From contig CAXFZM010000265.1 in assembly GCA_964007475.1 (NCBI GenBank), forward strand, positions 124,001 to 188,000: a stretch of DNA of 64,000 bases. The letters are read 5' to 3'. How positions within the stretch are numbered: the stretch's first letter is position 1; each line of letters begins with the position of its first letter. The notes under the pieces were generated by a model. That model ran no database searches. It was not told where the DNA came from and saw only the letters and a list, made by a program, of their open reading frames with translations. Positions 11,861 through 24,836 of this stretch are shown piece by piece. The position numbers and the translations under genes were made by a program. This DNA is from Hybos culiciformis (Eukaryota; Arthropoda; Insecta; Diptera; Hybotidae).

Positions 11861-14800
11861 CTAGAAATTACGCTTCTTTCTGTGCAATTTTTATGTAAAT
11901 CGGTTTTCTAGATCCGGAGAAATAAACGATAAGGTGAGCAAACCCCCTAACTTTAACACATAAAATGTTGACTTTGGGCTGGTTTTTTGTTCATTACTCC
12001 GGCTCCAGACTTCGGCGGACCTCCGTTTTTGGCTTAAATTAAAGGTCTAGAAATTACGCTTCTTTCTGTGCAATTTTTATGTAAATCGGTTTTCTAGATC
12101 CGGAGAAATAAACGATAAGGTGAGCAAACCCCCTAACTTTAACACATAAAATGTTTACTTTGGGCTGGTTTTTTGTTCATTACTCGGGCTCCAGACCTCG
12201 GAGAACCTCCGTTTTTGGCTTAAATTAAAGGTCTAGAAATTACGCTTCTTTCTGTGCAATTTTTATGAAAATCGGTTTTCTAGATCCGGAGAAATAAACG
12301 ATAAGGTGAGCAAACCCCCTAACTTTAACACATAAAATGTTGACTTTGGGCTGGTTTTTTGTTCATTACTCCGGCTCCAGACTTCGGCGGACCTCCGTCT
12401 TTGGCTTAAATTAAAGGTCTAGAAATTACGCTTCTTTCTGTGCAATTTTTATGAAAATCGGTTTTCTAGATCCGGAGAAGTAAACGATAAGGTGAGCAAA
12501 CCCCTTAACTTTAACACATAAAATGTTGACTTTGGGCTGGTTTTTTGTTCATTACTCCGGCTCTAGACCTCGGAGAACCTCCGTTTTTGGCTTAAATTAA
12601 AGGTCTAGAAATTACGCTTCTTTCTGTGCAATTTTTATGAAAATCGGTTTTCTTGATCCGGAGAAATAAACGATAAGGTGAGCAAACCCCTTAACTTTAA
12701 CACATAAAATGTTGACTTTGGGCTGGTTTTTTGTTCATTACTCCGACTTTAGACCTCGGAGAACTTCCGTTTTTGGCTTAAATTAAAGGTCTAGAAATTA
12801 CTCTTCTTTCTGTGCAATTTTTATGAAAATCGGTTTTCTAGATCCGGAGAAATAAACGATAAGGTGAGCAAACCCCCTAACTTTAACACATAAAATGTTG
12901 ACTTTGGGCTGGTTTTTTGTTCATTACTCCGGCTCCAGACTTCGGCGGACCTCCGTTTTTGGCTTAAATTAAAGGTCTAGAAATTACGCTTCTTTCTGTG
13001 CAATTTTTATGTAAATCGGTTTTCTAGATCCGGAGAAATAAACGATAAGGTGAGCAAACCCCTTAACTTTAACACATAAAATGTTGACTTTGGGCTGGTT
13101 TTTTGTTCATTACTCCGACTTTAGACCTCGGAAAACTTCCGTTTTTGGCTTAAATTAAAGGTCTAGAAATTACTCTTCTTTCTGTGCAATTTTTATGAAA
13201 ATCGGTTTTCTAGATCCGGAGAAATAAACGATAAGGTGAGCAAACCCCCTAACTTTAACACATAAAATGTTGACTTTGGGCTGGTTTTTTGTTCATTACT
13301 CCGGCTCCAGACTTCGGCGGACCTCCGTTTTTGGCTTAAATTAAAGGTCTAGAAATTACGCTTCTTTCTGTGCAATTTTTATGTAAATCGGTTTTCTAGA
13401 TCCGGAGAAATAAACGATAAGGTGAGCAAACTCCCTAACTTTAACACATAAAATGTTGACTTTGGGCTGGTTTTTTGTTCATTACTCGGGCTCCAGACCT
13501 CGGAGAACCTCCGTTTTTGGCTTAAATTAAAGGTCTAGAAATTACGCTTCTTTCTGTGCAATTTTTATGAAAATCGGTTTTCTAGATCCGGAGAAATAAA
13601 CGATAAGGTGAGCAAACCCCCTAACTTTAACACATAAAATGTTGACTTTGGGCTGGTTTTTTGTTCATTACTCCGGCTTTAGACCTCGGAGAACTTCCGT
13701 TTTTGGCTTAAATTAAAGGTCTAGAAATTACTCTTCTTTCTGTGCAATTTTTATGAAAATCGGTTTTCTAGATCCGGAGAAATAAACGATAAGGTGAGCA
13801 AACCCCCTAACTTTAACACATAAAATGTTGACTTTGGGCTGGTTTTTTGTTCATTACTCCGGCTCCAGACTTCGGCGGACCTCCGTTTTTGGCTTAAATT
13901 AAAGGTCTAGGAATTACGCTTCTTTCTGTGCAATTTTTATGTAAATCGGTTTTCTAGATCCGGAGAAATAAACGATAAGGTGAGCAAACCCCCTAACTTT
14001 AACACATAAAATGTTTACTTTGGGCTGGTTTTTTGTTCATTACTCGGGCTCCAGACCTCGGAGAACCTCCGTTTTTGGCTTAAATTAAAGGTCTAGAAAT
14101 TACGCTTCTTTCTGTGCAATTTTTATGAAAATCGGTTTTCTAGATCCGGAGAAATAAACGATAAGGTGAGCAAACCCCCTAACTTTAACACATAAAATGT
14201 TGACTTTGGGCTGGTTTTTTGTTCATTACTCCGGCTCCAGACTTCGGCGGACCTCCGTCTTTGGCTTAAATTAAAGGTCTAGAAATTACGCTTCTTTCTG
14301 TGCAATTTTTATGAAAATCGGTTTTCTAGATCCGGAGAAATAAACGATAAGGTGAGCAAACCCCTTAACTTTAACACATAAAATGTTGACTTTGGGCTGG
14401 TTTTTTGTTCATTACTCCGGCTCCAGACCTCGGAGAACCTCCGTTTTTGGCTTAAATTAAAGGTCTAGAAATTACGCTTCTTTCTGTGCAATTTTTATGA
14501 AAATCGGTTTTCTAGATCCGGAGAAATAAACGATAAGGTGAGCAAACCCCCTAACTTTAACACATAAAATGTTGACTATGGGCTGGTTTTTTGTTCATTA
14601 CTCCGGCTCCAGACTTCGGCGGACCTCCGTCTTTGGCTTAAATTAAAGGTCTAGAAATTACGCTTCTTTCTGTGCAATTTTTATGAAAATCGGTTTTCTA
14701 GATCCGGAGAAGTAAACGATAAGGTGAGCAAACCCCTTAACTTTAACACATAAAATGTTGACTTTGGGCTGGTTTTTTGTTCATTACTCCGGCTCTAGAC

Positions 14801-15952
14801 CTCGGAGAACCTCCGTTTTTGGCTTAAATTAAAGGTCTAGAAATTACGCTTCTTTCTGTGCAATTTTTATGAAAATCGGTTTTCTAGATCCGGAGAAATA
14901 AACGATAAGGTGAGCAAACCCCCTAACTTTAACACATAAAATGTTGACTTTGGGCTGGGTTTTTGTTCATTACTCCGGCTCCAGACTTCGGCGGACCTCC
15001 GTTTTTGGCTTAAATTAAAGGTCTAGAAATTACGCTTCTTTCTGTGCAATTTTTATGAAAATCGGTTTTCTAGATCCGGAGAAATAAACGATAAGGTGAG
15101 CAAACCCCTTAACTTTAACACATAAAATGTTGACTTTGGGCTGGTTTTTTGTTCATTACTCCGGCTCCAGACCTCGGAGAACCTCCGTTTTTGGCTTAAA
15201 TTAAAGGTCTAGAAATTACGCTTCTTTCTGTGCAATTTTTATGAAAATCGGTTTTCTAGATCCGGAGAAATAAACGATAAGGTGAGCAAACCCCTTAACT
15301 TTAACACATAAAATGTTGACTTTGGGCTGGTTTTTTGTTCATTACTCCGGCTCTAGACCTCGGAGAACCTCCGTTTTTGGCTTAAATTAAAGGTCTAGAA
15401 ATTACTCTTCTTTCTGTGCAATTTTTATGAAAATCGGTTTTCTAGATCCGGAGAAATAAACGATAAGGTGAGCAAACCCCCTAACTTTAACACATAAAAT
15501 GTTGACTTTGGGCTGGGTTTTTGTTCATTACTCCGGCTCCAGACTTCGGCGGACCTCCGTTTTTGGCTTAAATTAAAGGTCTAGAAATTACGCTTCTTTC
15601 TGTGCAATTTTTATGAAAATCGGTTTTCTAGATCCGGAGAAATAAACGATAAGGTGAGCAAACCCCTTAACTTTAACACATAAAATGTTGACTTTGGGCT
15701 GGTTTTTTGTTCATTACTCCGGCTCCAGACCTCGGAGAACCTCCGTTTTTGGCTTAAATTAAAGGTCTAGAAATTACGCTTCTTTCTGTGCAATTTTTAT
15801 GAAAATCGGTTTTCTAGATCCGGAGAAATAAACGATAAGGTGAGCAAACACCTTAACTTTAACACATAAAATGTTGACTTTGGGCTGGGTTTTTGTTCAT
15901 TACTCCGGCTTCAGACTTCGGCGGACCTCCGTTTTTGGCTTAAATTAAAGGT

Positions 15953-16127
15953 CTAGAAATTACGCTTCTTTCTGTGCAATTTTTATGAAAATCGGTTTTC
16001 TAGATCCGGAGAAATAAACGATAAGGTGAGCAAACCCCTTAACTTTAACACATAAAATGTTGGTTTTTTGTTCATTACTCCGGCTCCAGACCTCGGAAAA
16101 CTTCCGTTTTTGGCTTAAATTAAAGGT
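15953..16127. repeat. Deletion monomer 5 (175 bp)
   Basis: Counterpart of the copy at 3349 (offset 12604), with the same neighbours. Confidence 0.95.
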
Positions 16128-16313
16128 CTAGAAATTACGCTTCTTTCTGTGCAATTTTTATGAAAATCGGTTTTCTAGATCCGGAGAAATAAACGATAAG
16201 GTGAGCAAACCCCCTAACTTTAACACATAAAATGTTGACTATGGGCTGGTTTTTTGTTCATTACTCCGGCTCCAGACTTCGGCGGACCTCCGTTTTTGGC
16301 TTAAATTAAAGGT

Positions 16314-16499
16314 CTAGAAATTACTCTTCTTTCTGTGCAATTTTTATGAAAATCGGTTTTCTAGATCCGGAGAAATAAACGATAAGGTGAGCAAACCCCC
16401 TAACTTTAACACATAAAATGTTGACTTTGGGCTGGTTTTTTGTTCATTACTCCGGCTTTAGACCTCGGAGAACTTCCGTTTTTGGCTTAAATTAAAGGT
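16314..16499. repeat. Hybrid monomer at the splice of two HOR partial units
   Basis: Begins ACTCTTC (normally in class-B monomers such as 187) but ends GGCTTTAGACCTCGGAGAACTTCC like the monomer at 931. It joins sequence homologous to 1-3709 on its left to sequence homologous to 1117-5941 on its right, so it is the probable unequal-exchange point. It is also an ACTCTTC monomer preceded by a class-B monomer, which is otherwise not seen. Confidence 0.82.
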
Positions 16500-18731
16500 C
16501 TAGAAATTACTCTTCTTTCTGTGCAATTTTTATGAAAATCGGTTTTCTAGATCCGGAGAAATAAACGATAAGGTGAGCAAACCCCCTAACTTTAACACAT
16601 AAAATGTTGACTTTGGGCTGGTTTTTTGTTCATTACTCCGGCTCCAGACTTCGGCGGACCTCCGTTTTTGGCTTAAATTAAAGGTCTAGGAATTACGCTT
16701 CTTTCTGTGCAATTTTTATGTAAATCGGTTTTCTAGATCCGGAGAAATAAACGATAAGGTGAGCAAACCCCCTAACTTTAACACATAAAATGTTTACTTT
16801 GGGCTGGTTTTTTGTTCATTACTCGGGCTCCAGACCTCGGAGAACCTCCGTTTTTGGCTTAAATTAAAGGTCTAGAAATTACGCTTCTTTCTGTGCAATT
16901 TTTATGAAAATCGGTTTTCTAGATCCGGAGAAATAAACGATAAGGTGAGCAAACCCCCTAACTTTAACACATAAAATGTTGACTTTGGGCTGGTTTTTTG
17001 TTCATTACTCCGGCTCCAGACTTCGGCGGACCTCCGTCTTTGGCTTAAATTAAAGGTCTAGAAATTACGCTTCTTTCTGTGCAATTTTTATGAAAATCGG
17101 TTTTCTAGATCCGGAGAAATAAACGATAAGGTGAGCAAACCCCTTAACTTTAACACATAAAATGTTGACTTTGGGCTGGTTTTTTGTTCATTACTCCGGC
17201 TCCAGACCTCGGAGAACCTCCGTTTTTGGCTTAAATTAAAGGTCTAGAAATTACGCTTCTTTCTGTGCAATTTTTATGAAAATCGGTTTTCTAGATCCGG
17301 AGAAATAAACGATAAGGTGAGCAAACCCCCTAACTTTAACACATAAAATGTTGACTATGGGCTGGTTTTTTGTTCATTACTCCGGCTCCAGACTTCGGCG
17401 GACCTCCGTCTTTGGCTTAAATTAAAGGTCTAGAAATTACGCTTCTTTCTGTGCAATTTTTATGAAAATCGGTTTTCTAGATCCGGAGAAGTAAACGATA
17501 AGGTGAGCAAACCCCTTAACTTTAACACATAAAATGTTGACTTTGGGCTGGTTTTTTGTTCATTACTCCGGCTCTAGACCTCGGAGAACCTCCGTTTTTG
17601 GCTTAAATTAAAGGTCTAGAAATTACGCTTCTTTCTGTGCAATTTTTATGAAAATCGGTTTTCTAGATCCGGAGAAATAAACGATAAGGTGAGCAAACCC
17701 CCTAACTTTAACACATAAAATGTTGACTTTGGGCTGGGTTTTTGTTCATTACTCCGGCTCCAGACTTCGGCGGACCTCCGTTTTTGGCTTAAATTAAAGG
17801 TCTAGAAATTACGCTTCTTTCTGTGCAATTTTTATGAAAATCGGTTTTCTAGATCCGGAGAAATAAACGATAAGGTGAGCAAACCCCTTAACTTTAACAC
17901 ATAAAATGTTGACTTTGGGCTGGTTTTTTGTTCATTACTCCGGCTCCAGACCTCGGAGAACCTCCGTTTTTGGCTTAAATTAAAGGTCTAGAAATTACGC
18001 TTCTTTCTGTGCAATTTTTATGAAAATCGGTTTTCTAGATCCGGAGAAATAAACGATAAGGTGAGCAAACCCCTTAACTTTAACACATAAAATGTTGACT
18101 TTGGGCTGGTTTTTTGTTCATTACTCCGGCTCTAGACCTCGGAGAACCTCCGTTTTTGGCTTAAATTAAAGGTCTAGAAATTACTCTTCTTTCTGTGCAA
18201 TTTTTATGAAAATCGGTTTTCTAGATCCGGAGAAATAAACGATAAGGTGAGCAAACCCCCTAACTTTAACACATAAAATGTTGACTTTGGGCTGGGTTTT
18301 TGTTCATTACTCCGGCTCCAGACTTCGGCGGACCTCCGTTTTTGGCTTAAATTAAAGGTCTAGAAATTACGCTTCTTTCTGTGCAATTTTTATGAAAATC
18401 GGTTTTCTAGATCCGGAGAAATAAACGATAAGGTGAGCAAACCCCTTAACTTTAACACATAAAATGTTGACTTTGGGCTGGTTTTTTGTTCATTACTCCG
18501 GCTCCAGACCTCGGAGAACCTCCGTTTTTGGCTTAAATTAAAGGTCTAGAAATTACGCTTCTTTCTGTGCAATTTTTATGAAAATCGGTTTTCTAGATCC
18601 GGAGAAATAAACGATAAGGTGAGCAAACACCTTAACTTTAACACATAAAATGTTGACTTTGGGCTGGGTTTTTGTTCATTACTCCGGCTTCAGACTTCGG
18701 CGGACCTCCGTTTTTGGCTTAAATTAAAGGT

Positions 18732-18906
18732 CTAGAAATTACGCTTCTTTCTGTGCAATTTTTATGAAAATCGGTTTTCTAGATCCGGAGAAATAAACGA
18801 TAAGGTGAGCAAACCCCTTAACTTTAACACATAAAATGTTGGTTTTTTGTTCATTACTCCGGCTCCAGACCTCGGAAAACTTCCGTTTTTGGCTTAAATT
18901 AAAGGT
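18732..18906. repeat. Deletion monomer 6 (175 bp)
   Basis: Counterpart of the copy at 3349 (offset 15383), with the same neighbours. Confidence 0.95.
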
Positions 18907-21900
18907 CTAGAAATTACGCTTCTTTCTGTGCAATTTTTATGAAAATCGGTTTTCTAGATCCGGAGAAATAAACGATAAGGTGAGCAAACCCCCTAACTTT
19001 AACACATAAAATGTTGACTATGGGCTGGTTTTTTGTTCATTACTCCGGCTCCAGACTTCGGCGGACCTCCGTTTTTGGCTTAAATTAAAGGTCTAGAAAT
19101 TACGCTTCTTTCTGTGCAATTTTTATGAAAATCGGTTATCTAGATCCGGAGAAGTAAACGATAAGGTGAGCAAACCCCCTAGCTTTAACACATAAAATGT
19201 TGACTTTGGGCTGGTTTTTTGTTCATTACTCCGGCTCTAGACCTCGGAGAACCTCCGTTTTTGGCTTAAATTAAAGGTTTAGAAATTACGCTTCTTTCTG
19301 TGCAATTTTTATGAAAATCGGTTTTCTAGATCCGGAGAAATAAACGATAAGGTGAGCAAATCCCCTAACTTTAACACATAAAATGTTGACTTTGAGCTGG
19401 TTTTTTGTTCATTACTCCGGCTCCAGACCTCGGAGAACCTCCGTTTTTGGCTTAAATTAAAGGTCTAGAAATTACGCTTCTTTCTGTGGAATTTTTATGT
19501 AAATCGGTTTTCTAGATCCGGAGAAATAAACGATAAGGTGAGCAAACCCCCTAACTTTAACACATAAAATGTTGACTTTGGGCTGGTTTTTTGTTCATTA
19601 CTCGGGCTCCAGACCTCGGAGAACCTCCGTTTTTGGCTTAAATTAAAGGTCTAGAAATTACGCTTCTTTCTGTGCAATTTTTATGAAAATCGGTTTTCTA
19701 GATCCGGAGAAATAAACGATAAGGTGAGCAAACCCCCTAACTTTAACACATAAAATGTTGACTTTGGGCTGGTTTTTTGTTCATTACTCCGGCTCCAGAC
19801 TTCGGCGGACCTCCGTTTTTGGCTTAAATTAAAGGTCTAGAAATTACGCTTCTTTCTGTGCAATTTTTATGTAAATCGGTTTTCTAGATCCGGAGAAATA
19901 AACGATAAGGTGAGCAAACCCCCTAACTTTAACACATAAAATGTTGACTTTGGGCTGGTTTTTTGTTCATTACTCCGGCTCCAGACTTCGGCGGACCTCC
20001 GTTTTTGGCTTAAATTAAAGGTCTAGAAATTACGCTTCTTTCTGTGCAATTTTTATGTAAATCGGTTTTCTAGATCCGGAGAAATAAACGATAAGGTGAG
20101 CAAACCCCCTAACTTTAACACATAAAATGTTTACTTTGGGCTGGTTTTTTGTTCATTACTCGGGCTCCAGACCTCGGAGAACCTCCGTTTTTGGCTTAAA
20201 TTAAAGGTCTAGAAATTACGCTTCTTTCTGTGCAATTTTTATGAAAATCGGTTTTCTAGATCCGGAGAAATAAACGATAAGGTGAGCAAACCCCCTAACT
20301 TTAACACATAAAATGTTGACTTTGGGCTGGTTTTTTGTTCATTACTCCGGCTCCAGACTTCGGCGGACCTCCGTCTTTGGCTTAAATTAAAGGTCTAGAA
20401 ATTACGCTTCTTTCTGTGCAATTTTTATGAAAATCGGTTTTCTAGATCCGGAGAAGTAAACGATAAGGTGAGCAAACCCCTTAACTTTAACACATAAAAT
20501 GTTGACTTTGGGCTGGTTTTTTGTTCATTACTCCGGCTCTAGACCTCGGAGAACCTCCGTTTTTGGCTTAAATTAAAGGTCTAGAAATTACGCTTCTTTC
20601 TGTGCAATTTTTATGAAAATCGGTTTTCTTGATCCGGAGAAATAAACGATAAGGTGAGCAAACCCCTTAACTTTAACACATAAAATGTTGACTTTGGGCT
20701 GGTTTTTTGTTCATTACTCCGACTTTAGACCTCGGAGAACTTCCGTTTTTGGCTTAAATTAAAGGTCTAGAAATTACTCTTCTTTCTGTGCAATTTTTAT
20801 GAAAATCGGTTTTCTAGATCCGGAGAAATAAACGATAAGGTGAGCAAACCCCCTAACTTTAACACATAAAATGTTGACTTTGGGCTGGTTTTTTGTTCAT
20901 TACTCCGGCTCCAGACTTCGGCGGACCTCCGTTTTTGGCTTAAATTAAAGGTCTAGAAATTACGCTTCTTTCTGTGCAATTTTTATGTAAATCGGTTTTC
21001 TAGATCCGGAGAAATAAACGATAAGGTGAGCAAACCCCTTAACTTTAACACATAAAATGTTGACTTTGGGCTGGTTTTTTGTTCATTACTCCGACTTTAG
21101 ACCTCGGAAAACTTCCGTTTTTGGCTTAAATTAAAGGTCTAGAAATTACTCTTCTTTCTGTGCAATTTTTATGAAAATCGGTTTTCTAGATCCGGAGAAA
21201 TAAACGATAAGGTGAGCAAACCCCCTAACTTTAACACATAAAATGTTGACTTTGGGCTGGTTTTTTGTTCATTACTCCGGCTCCAGACTTCGGCGGACCT
21301 CCGTTTTTGGCTTAAATTAAAGGTCTAGAAATTACGCTTCTTTCTGTGCAATTTTTATGTAAATCGGTTTTCTAGATCCGGAGAAATAAACGATAAGGTG
21401 AGCAAACCCCCTAACTTTAACACATAAAATGTTGACTTTGGGCTGGTTTTTTGTTCATTACTCCGGCTCCAGACTTCGGCGGACCTCCGTTTTTGGCTTA
21501 AATTAAAGGTCTAGAAATTACGCTTCTTTCTGTGCAATTTTTATGTAAATCGGTTTTCTAGATCCGGAGAAATAAACGATAAGGTGAGCAAACCCCTTAA
21601 CTTTAACACATAAAATGTTGACTTTGGGCTGGTTTTTTGTTCATTACTCCGACTTTAGACCTCGGAAAACTTCCGTTTTTGGCTTAAATTAAAGGTCTAG
21701 AAATTACGCTTCTTTCTGTGCAATTTTTATGAAAATCGGTTTTCTAGATCCGGAGAAATAAACGATAAGGTGAGCAAACCCCTTAACTTTAACACATAAA
21801 ATGTTGACTTTGGGCTGGTTTTTTGTTCATTACTCCGGCTCCAGACCTCGGAGAACCTCCGTTTTTGGCTTAAATTAAAGGTCTAGAAATTACGCTTCTT

Positions 21901-22068
21901 TCTGTGCAATTTTTATGAAAATCGGTTTTCTAGATCCGGAGAAATAAACGATAAGGTGAGCAAACCCCTTAACTTTAACACATAAAATGTTGACTTTGGG
22001 CTGGGTTTTTGTTCATTACTCCGGCTTCAGACTTCGGCGGACCTCCGTTTTTGGCTTAAATTAAAGGT

Positions 22069-22243
22069 CTAGAAATTACGCTTCTTTCTGTGCAATTTTT
22101 ATGAAAATCGGTTTTCTAGATCCGGAGAAATAAACGATAAGGTGAGCAAACCCCTTAACTTTAACACATAAAATGTTGGTTTTTTGTTCATTACTCCGGC
22201 TCCAGACCTCGGAAAACTTCCGTTTTTGGCTTAAATTAAAGGT
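22069..22243. repeat. Deletion monomer 7 (175 bp)
   Basis: Counterpart of the copy at 9837 (offset 12232), followed by the same GGGTTTTT monomer. Confidence 0.95.
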
Positions 22244-23545
22244 CTAGAAATTACGCTTCTTTCTGTGCAATTTTTATGAAAATCGGTTTTCTAGATCCGG
22301 AGAAATAAACGATAAGGTGAGCAAACCCCCTAACTTTAACACATAAAATGTTGACTTTGGGCTGGGTTTTTGTTCATTACTCCGGCTCCAGACTTCGGCG
22401 GACCTCCGTTTTTGGCTTAAATTAAAGGTCTAGAAATTACGCTTCTTTCTGTGCAATTTTTATGAAAATCGGTTTTCTAGATCCGGAGAAATAAACGATA
22501 AGGTGAGCAAACCCCTTAACTTTAACACATAAAATGTTGACTTTGGGCTGGTTTTTTGTTCATTACTCCGGCTCCAGACCTCGGAGAACCTCCGTTTTTG
22601 GCTTAAATTAAAGGTCTAGAAATTACGCTTCTTTCTGTGTTATTTTTATGAAAATCGGTTTTCTAGATCCGGAGAAATAAACGATAAGGTGAGCAAACCC
22701 CCTAACTTTAACACATAAAATGTTGACTTTGGGCTGGGTTTTTGTTCATTACTCCGGCTCCAGACTTCGGCGGACCTCCGTTTTTGGCTTAAATTAAAGG
22801 TCTAGAAATTACGCTTCTTTCTGTGCAATTTTTATGAAAATCGGTTTTCTAGATCCGGAGAAATAAACGATAAGGTGAGCAAACCCCCTAACTTTAACAC
22901 ATAAAATGTTGACTATGGGCTGGTTTTTTGTTCATTACTCCGGCTCCAGACTTCGGCGGACCTCCGTTTTTGGCTTAAATTAAAGGTCTAGAAATTACGC
23001 TTCTTTCTGTGCAATTTTTATGAAAATCGGTTTTCTAGATCCGGAGAAATAAACGATAAGGTGAGCAAACCCCCTAACTTTAACACATAAAATGTTGACT
23101 ATGGGCTGGTTTTTTGTTCATTACTCCGGCTCCAGACTTCGGCGGACCTCCGTTTTTGGCTTAAATTAAAGGTCTAGAAATTACGCTTCTTTCTGTGCAA
23201 TTTTTATGAAAATCGGTTTTCTAGATCCGGAGAAGTAAACGATAAGGTGAGCAAACCCCCTAGCTTTAACACATAAAATGTTGACTTTGGGCTGGTTTTT
23301 TGTTCATTACTCCGGCTCTAGACCTCGGAGAACCTCCGTTTTTGGCTTAAATTAAAGGTCTAGAAATTACGCTTCTTTCTGTGCAATTTTTATGAAAATC
23401 GGTTTTCTAGATCCGGAGAAATAAACGATAAGGTGAGCAAATCCCCTAACTTTAACACATAAAATGTTGACTTTGAGCTGGTTTTTTGTTCATTACTCCG
23501 GCTCCAGACCTCGGAGAACCTCCGTTTTTGGCTTAAATTAAAGGT

Positions 23546-23720
23546 CTAGAAATTACGCTTCTTTCTGTGCAATTTTTATGAAAATCGGTTTTCTAGATCC
23601 GGAGAAATAAACGATAAGGTGAGCAAACCCCTTAACTTTAACACATAAAATGTTGGTTTTTTGTTCATTACTCCGGCTCCAGACCTCGGAAAACTTCCGT
23701 TTTTGGCTTAAATTAAAGGT
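23546..23720. repeat. Deletion monomer 8 (175 bp)
   Basis: Counterpart of the copy at 11314 (offset 12232), also preceded by a TTTGAGC monomer. Confidence 0.95.
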
Positions 23721-23906
23721 CTAGAAATTACGCTTCTTTCTGTGCAATTTTTATGAAAATCGGTTTTCTAGATCCGGAGAAATAAACGATAAGGTGAGCA
23801 AACCCCCTAACTTTAACACATAAAATGTTGACTATGGGCTGGTTTTTTGTTCATTACTCCGGCTCCAGACTTCGGCGGACCTCCGTTTTTGGCTTAAATT
23901 AAAGGT

Positions 23907-24092
23907 CTAGAAATTACGCTTCTTTCTGTGCAATTTTTATGAAAATCGGTTATCTAGATCCGGAGAAGTAAACGATAAGGTGAGCAAACCCCCTAGCTTT
24001 AACACATAAAATGTTGACTTTGGGCTGGTTTTTTGTTCATTACTCCGGCTCCAGACCTCGGAAAACTTCCGTTTTTGGCTTAAATTAAAGGT
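23907..24092. repeat. Hybrid monomer, duplicate of the one at 11675
   Basis: Carries the same two-part diagnostic pattern as 11675-11860, at offset 12232. It shows that the hybrid arose once and was then copied as part of the 6.85-kb block. Confidence 0.8.
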
Positions 24093-24836
24093 CTAGAAAT
24101 TACGCTTCTTTCTGTGCAATTTTTATGTAAATCGGTTTTCTAGATCCGGAGAAATAAACGATAAGGTGAGCAAACCCCCTAACTTTAACACATAAAATGT
24201 TGACTTTGGGCTGGTTTTTTGTTCATTACTCCGGCTCCAGACTTCGGCGGACCTCCGTTTTTGGCTTAAATTAAAGGTCTAGAAATTACGCTTCTTTCTG
24301 TGCAATTTTTATGTAAATCGGTTTTCTAGATCCGGAGAAATAAACGATAAGGTGAGCAAACCCCCTAACTTTAACACATAAAATGTTTACTTTGGGCTGG
24401 TTTTTTGTTCATTACTCGGGCTCCAGACCTCGGAGAACCTCCGTTTTTGGCTTAAATTAAAGGTCTAGAAATTACGCTTCTTTCTGTGCAATTTTTATGA
24501 AAATCGGTTTTCTAGATCCGGAGAAATAAACGATAAGGTGAGCAAACCCCCTAACTTTAACACATAAAATGTTGACTTTGGGCTGGTTTTTTGTTCATTA
24601 CTCCGGCTCCAGACTTCGGCGGACCTCCGTCTTTGGCTTAAATTAAAGGTCTAGAAATTACGCTTCTTTCTGTGCAATTTTTATGAAAATCGGTTTTCTA
24701 GATCCGGAGAAGTAAACGATAAGGTGAGCAAACCCCTTAACTTTAACACATAAAATGTTGACTTTGGGCTGGTTTTTTGTTCATTACTCCGGCTCTAGAC
24801 CTCGGAGAACCTCCGTTTTTGGCTTAAATTAAAGGT

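Larger units (their letters stand above)
5198..12604. repeat. HOR block L2: 40 monomers with three deletion monomers
   Basis: This block begins like L1 (monomers at 5198-6871 match 1-1674) but then skips from the GTCTTTGG monomer to the AAGTAAAC monomer. It next runs through a 12-monomer period of 2221 bp: 6500-7790 recurs as 8721-10011. A reshuffled tail at 10012-12604 carries two TGACTATGG monomers in a row (10570, 10756), a third deletion monomer at 11314 and a hybrid monomer at 11675. The length equals 40 x 186 minus 33. Confidence 0.85.
9465..16313. repeat. 6.85-kb block, copy 1 of a duplication at offset 12232
   Basis: Subtype order, including rare variants (TGTGTTATTT at 10384, hybrid at 11675, CACCTTAAC at 15767), is matched monomer by monomer by 21697-28545. 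It crosses the start of block L3, so the duplication does not respect the CTTG-led block borders. Confidence 0.88.
12605..20580. repeat. HOR block L3: 43 monomers, composite of two partial units
   Basis: Monomers 12605-16313 follow 1-3709 in order (offset 12604). At 16314 a hybrid monomer jumps back, and 16500-20580 follows 1117-5197 (offset 15383). The block is therefore a 20-monomer partial unit joined to a 22-monomer partial unit through one recombinant monomer. It contains deletion monomers at 15953 and 18732; length 43 x 186 minus 22. Confidence 0.88.
20581..24836. repeat. HOR block L4: 23 monomers, spliced head and tail
   Basis: The first four monomers (20581-21324) repeat the block head. 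Then an ATGTAAAT class-B monomer (21325) and a second CCGACTTTAG/CGGAAAACTTCC monomer (21511) form an unusual junction. From 21697 onward it repeats 9465-12604 with offset 12232, including the TGTGTTATTT variant (22616 and 10384) and the hybrid monomer (23907 and 11675). Length 23 x 186 minus 22. Confidence 0.87.
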
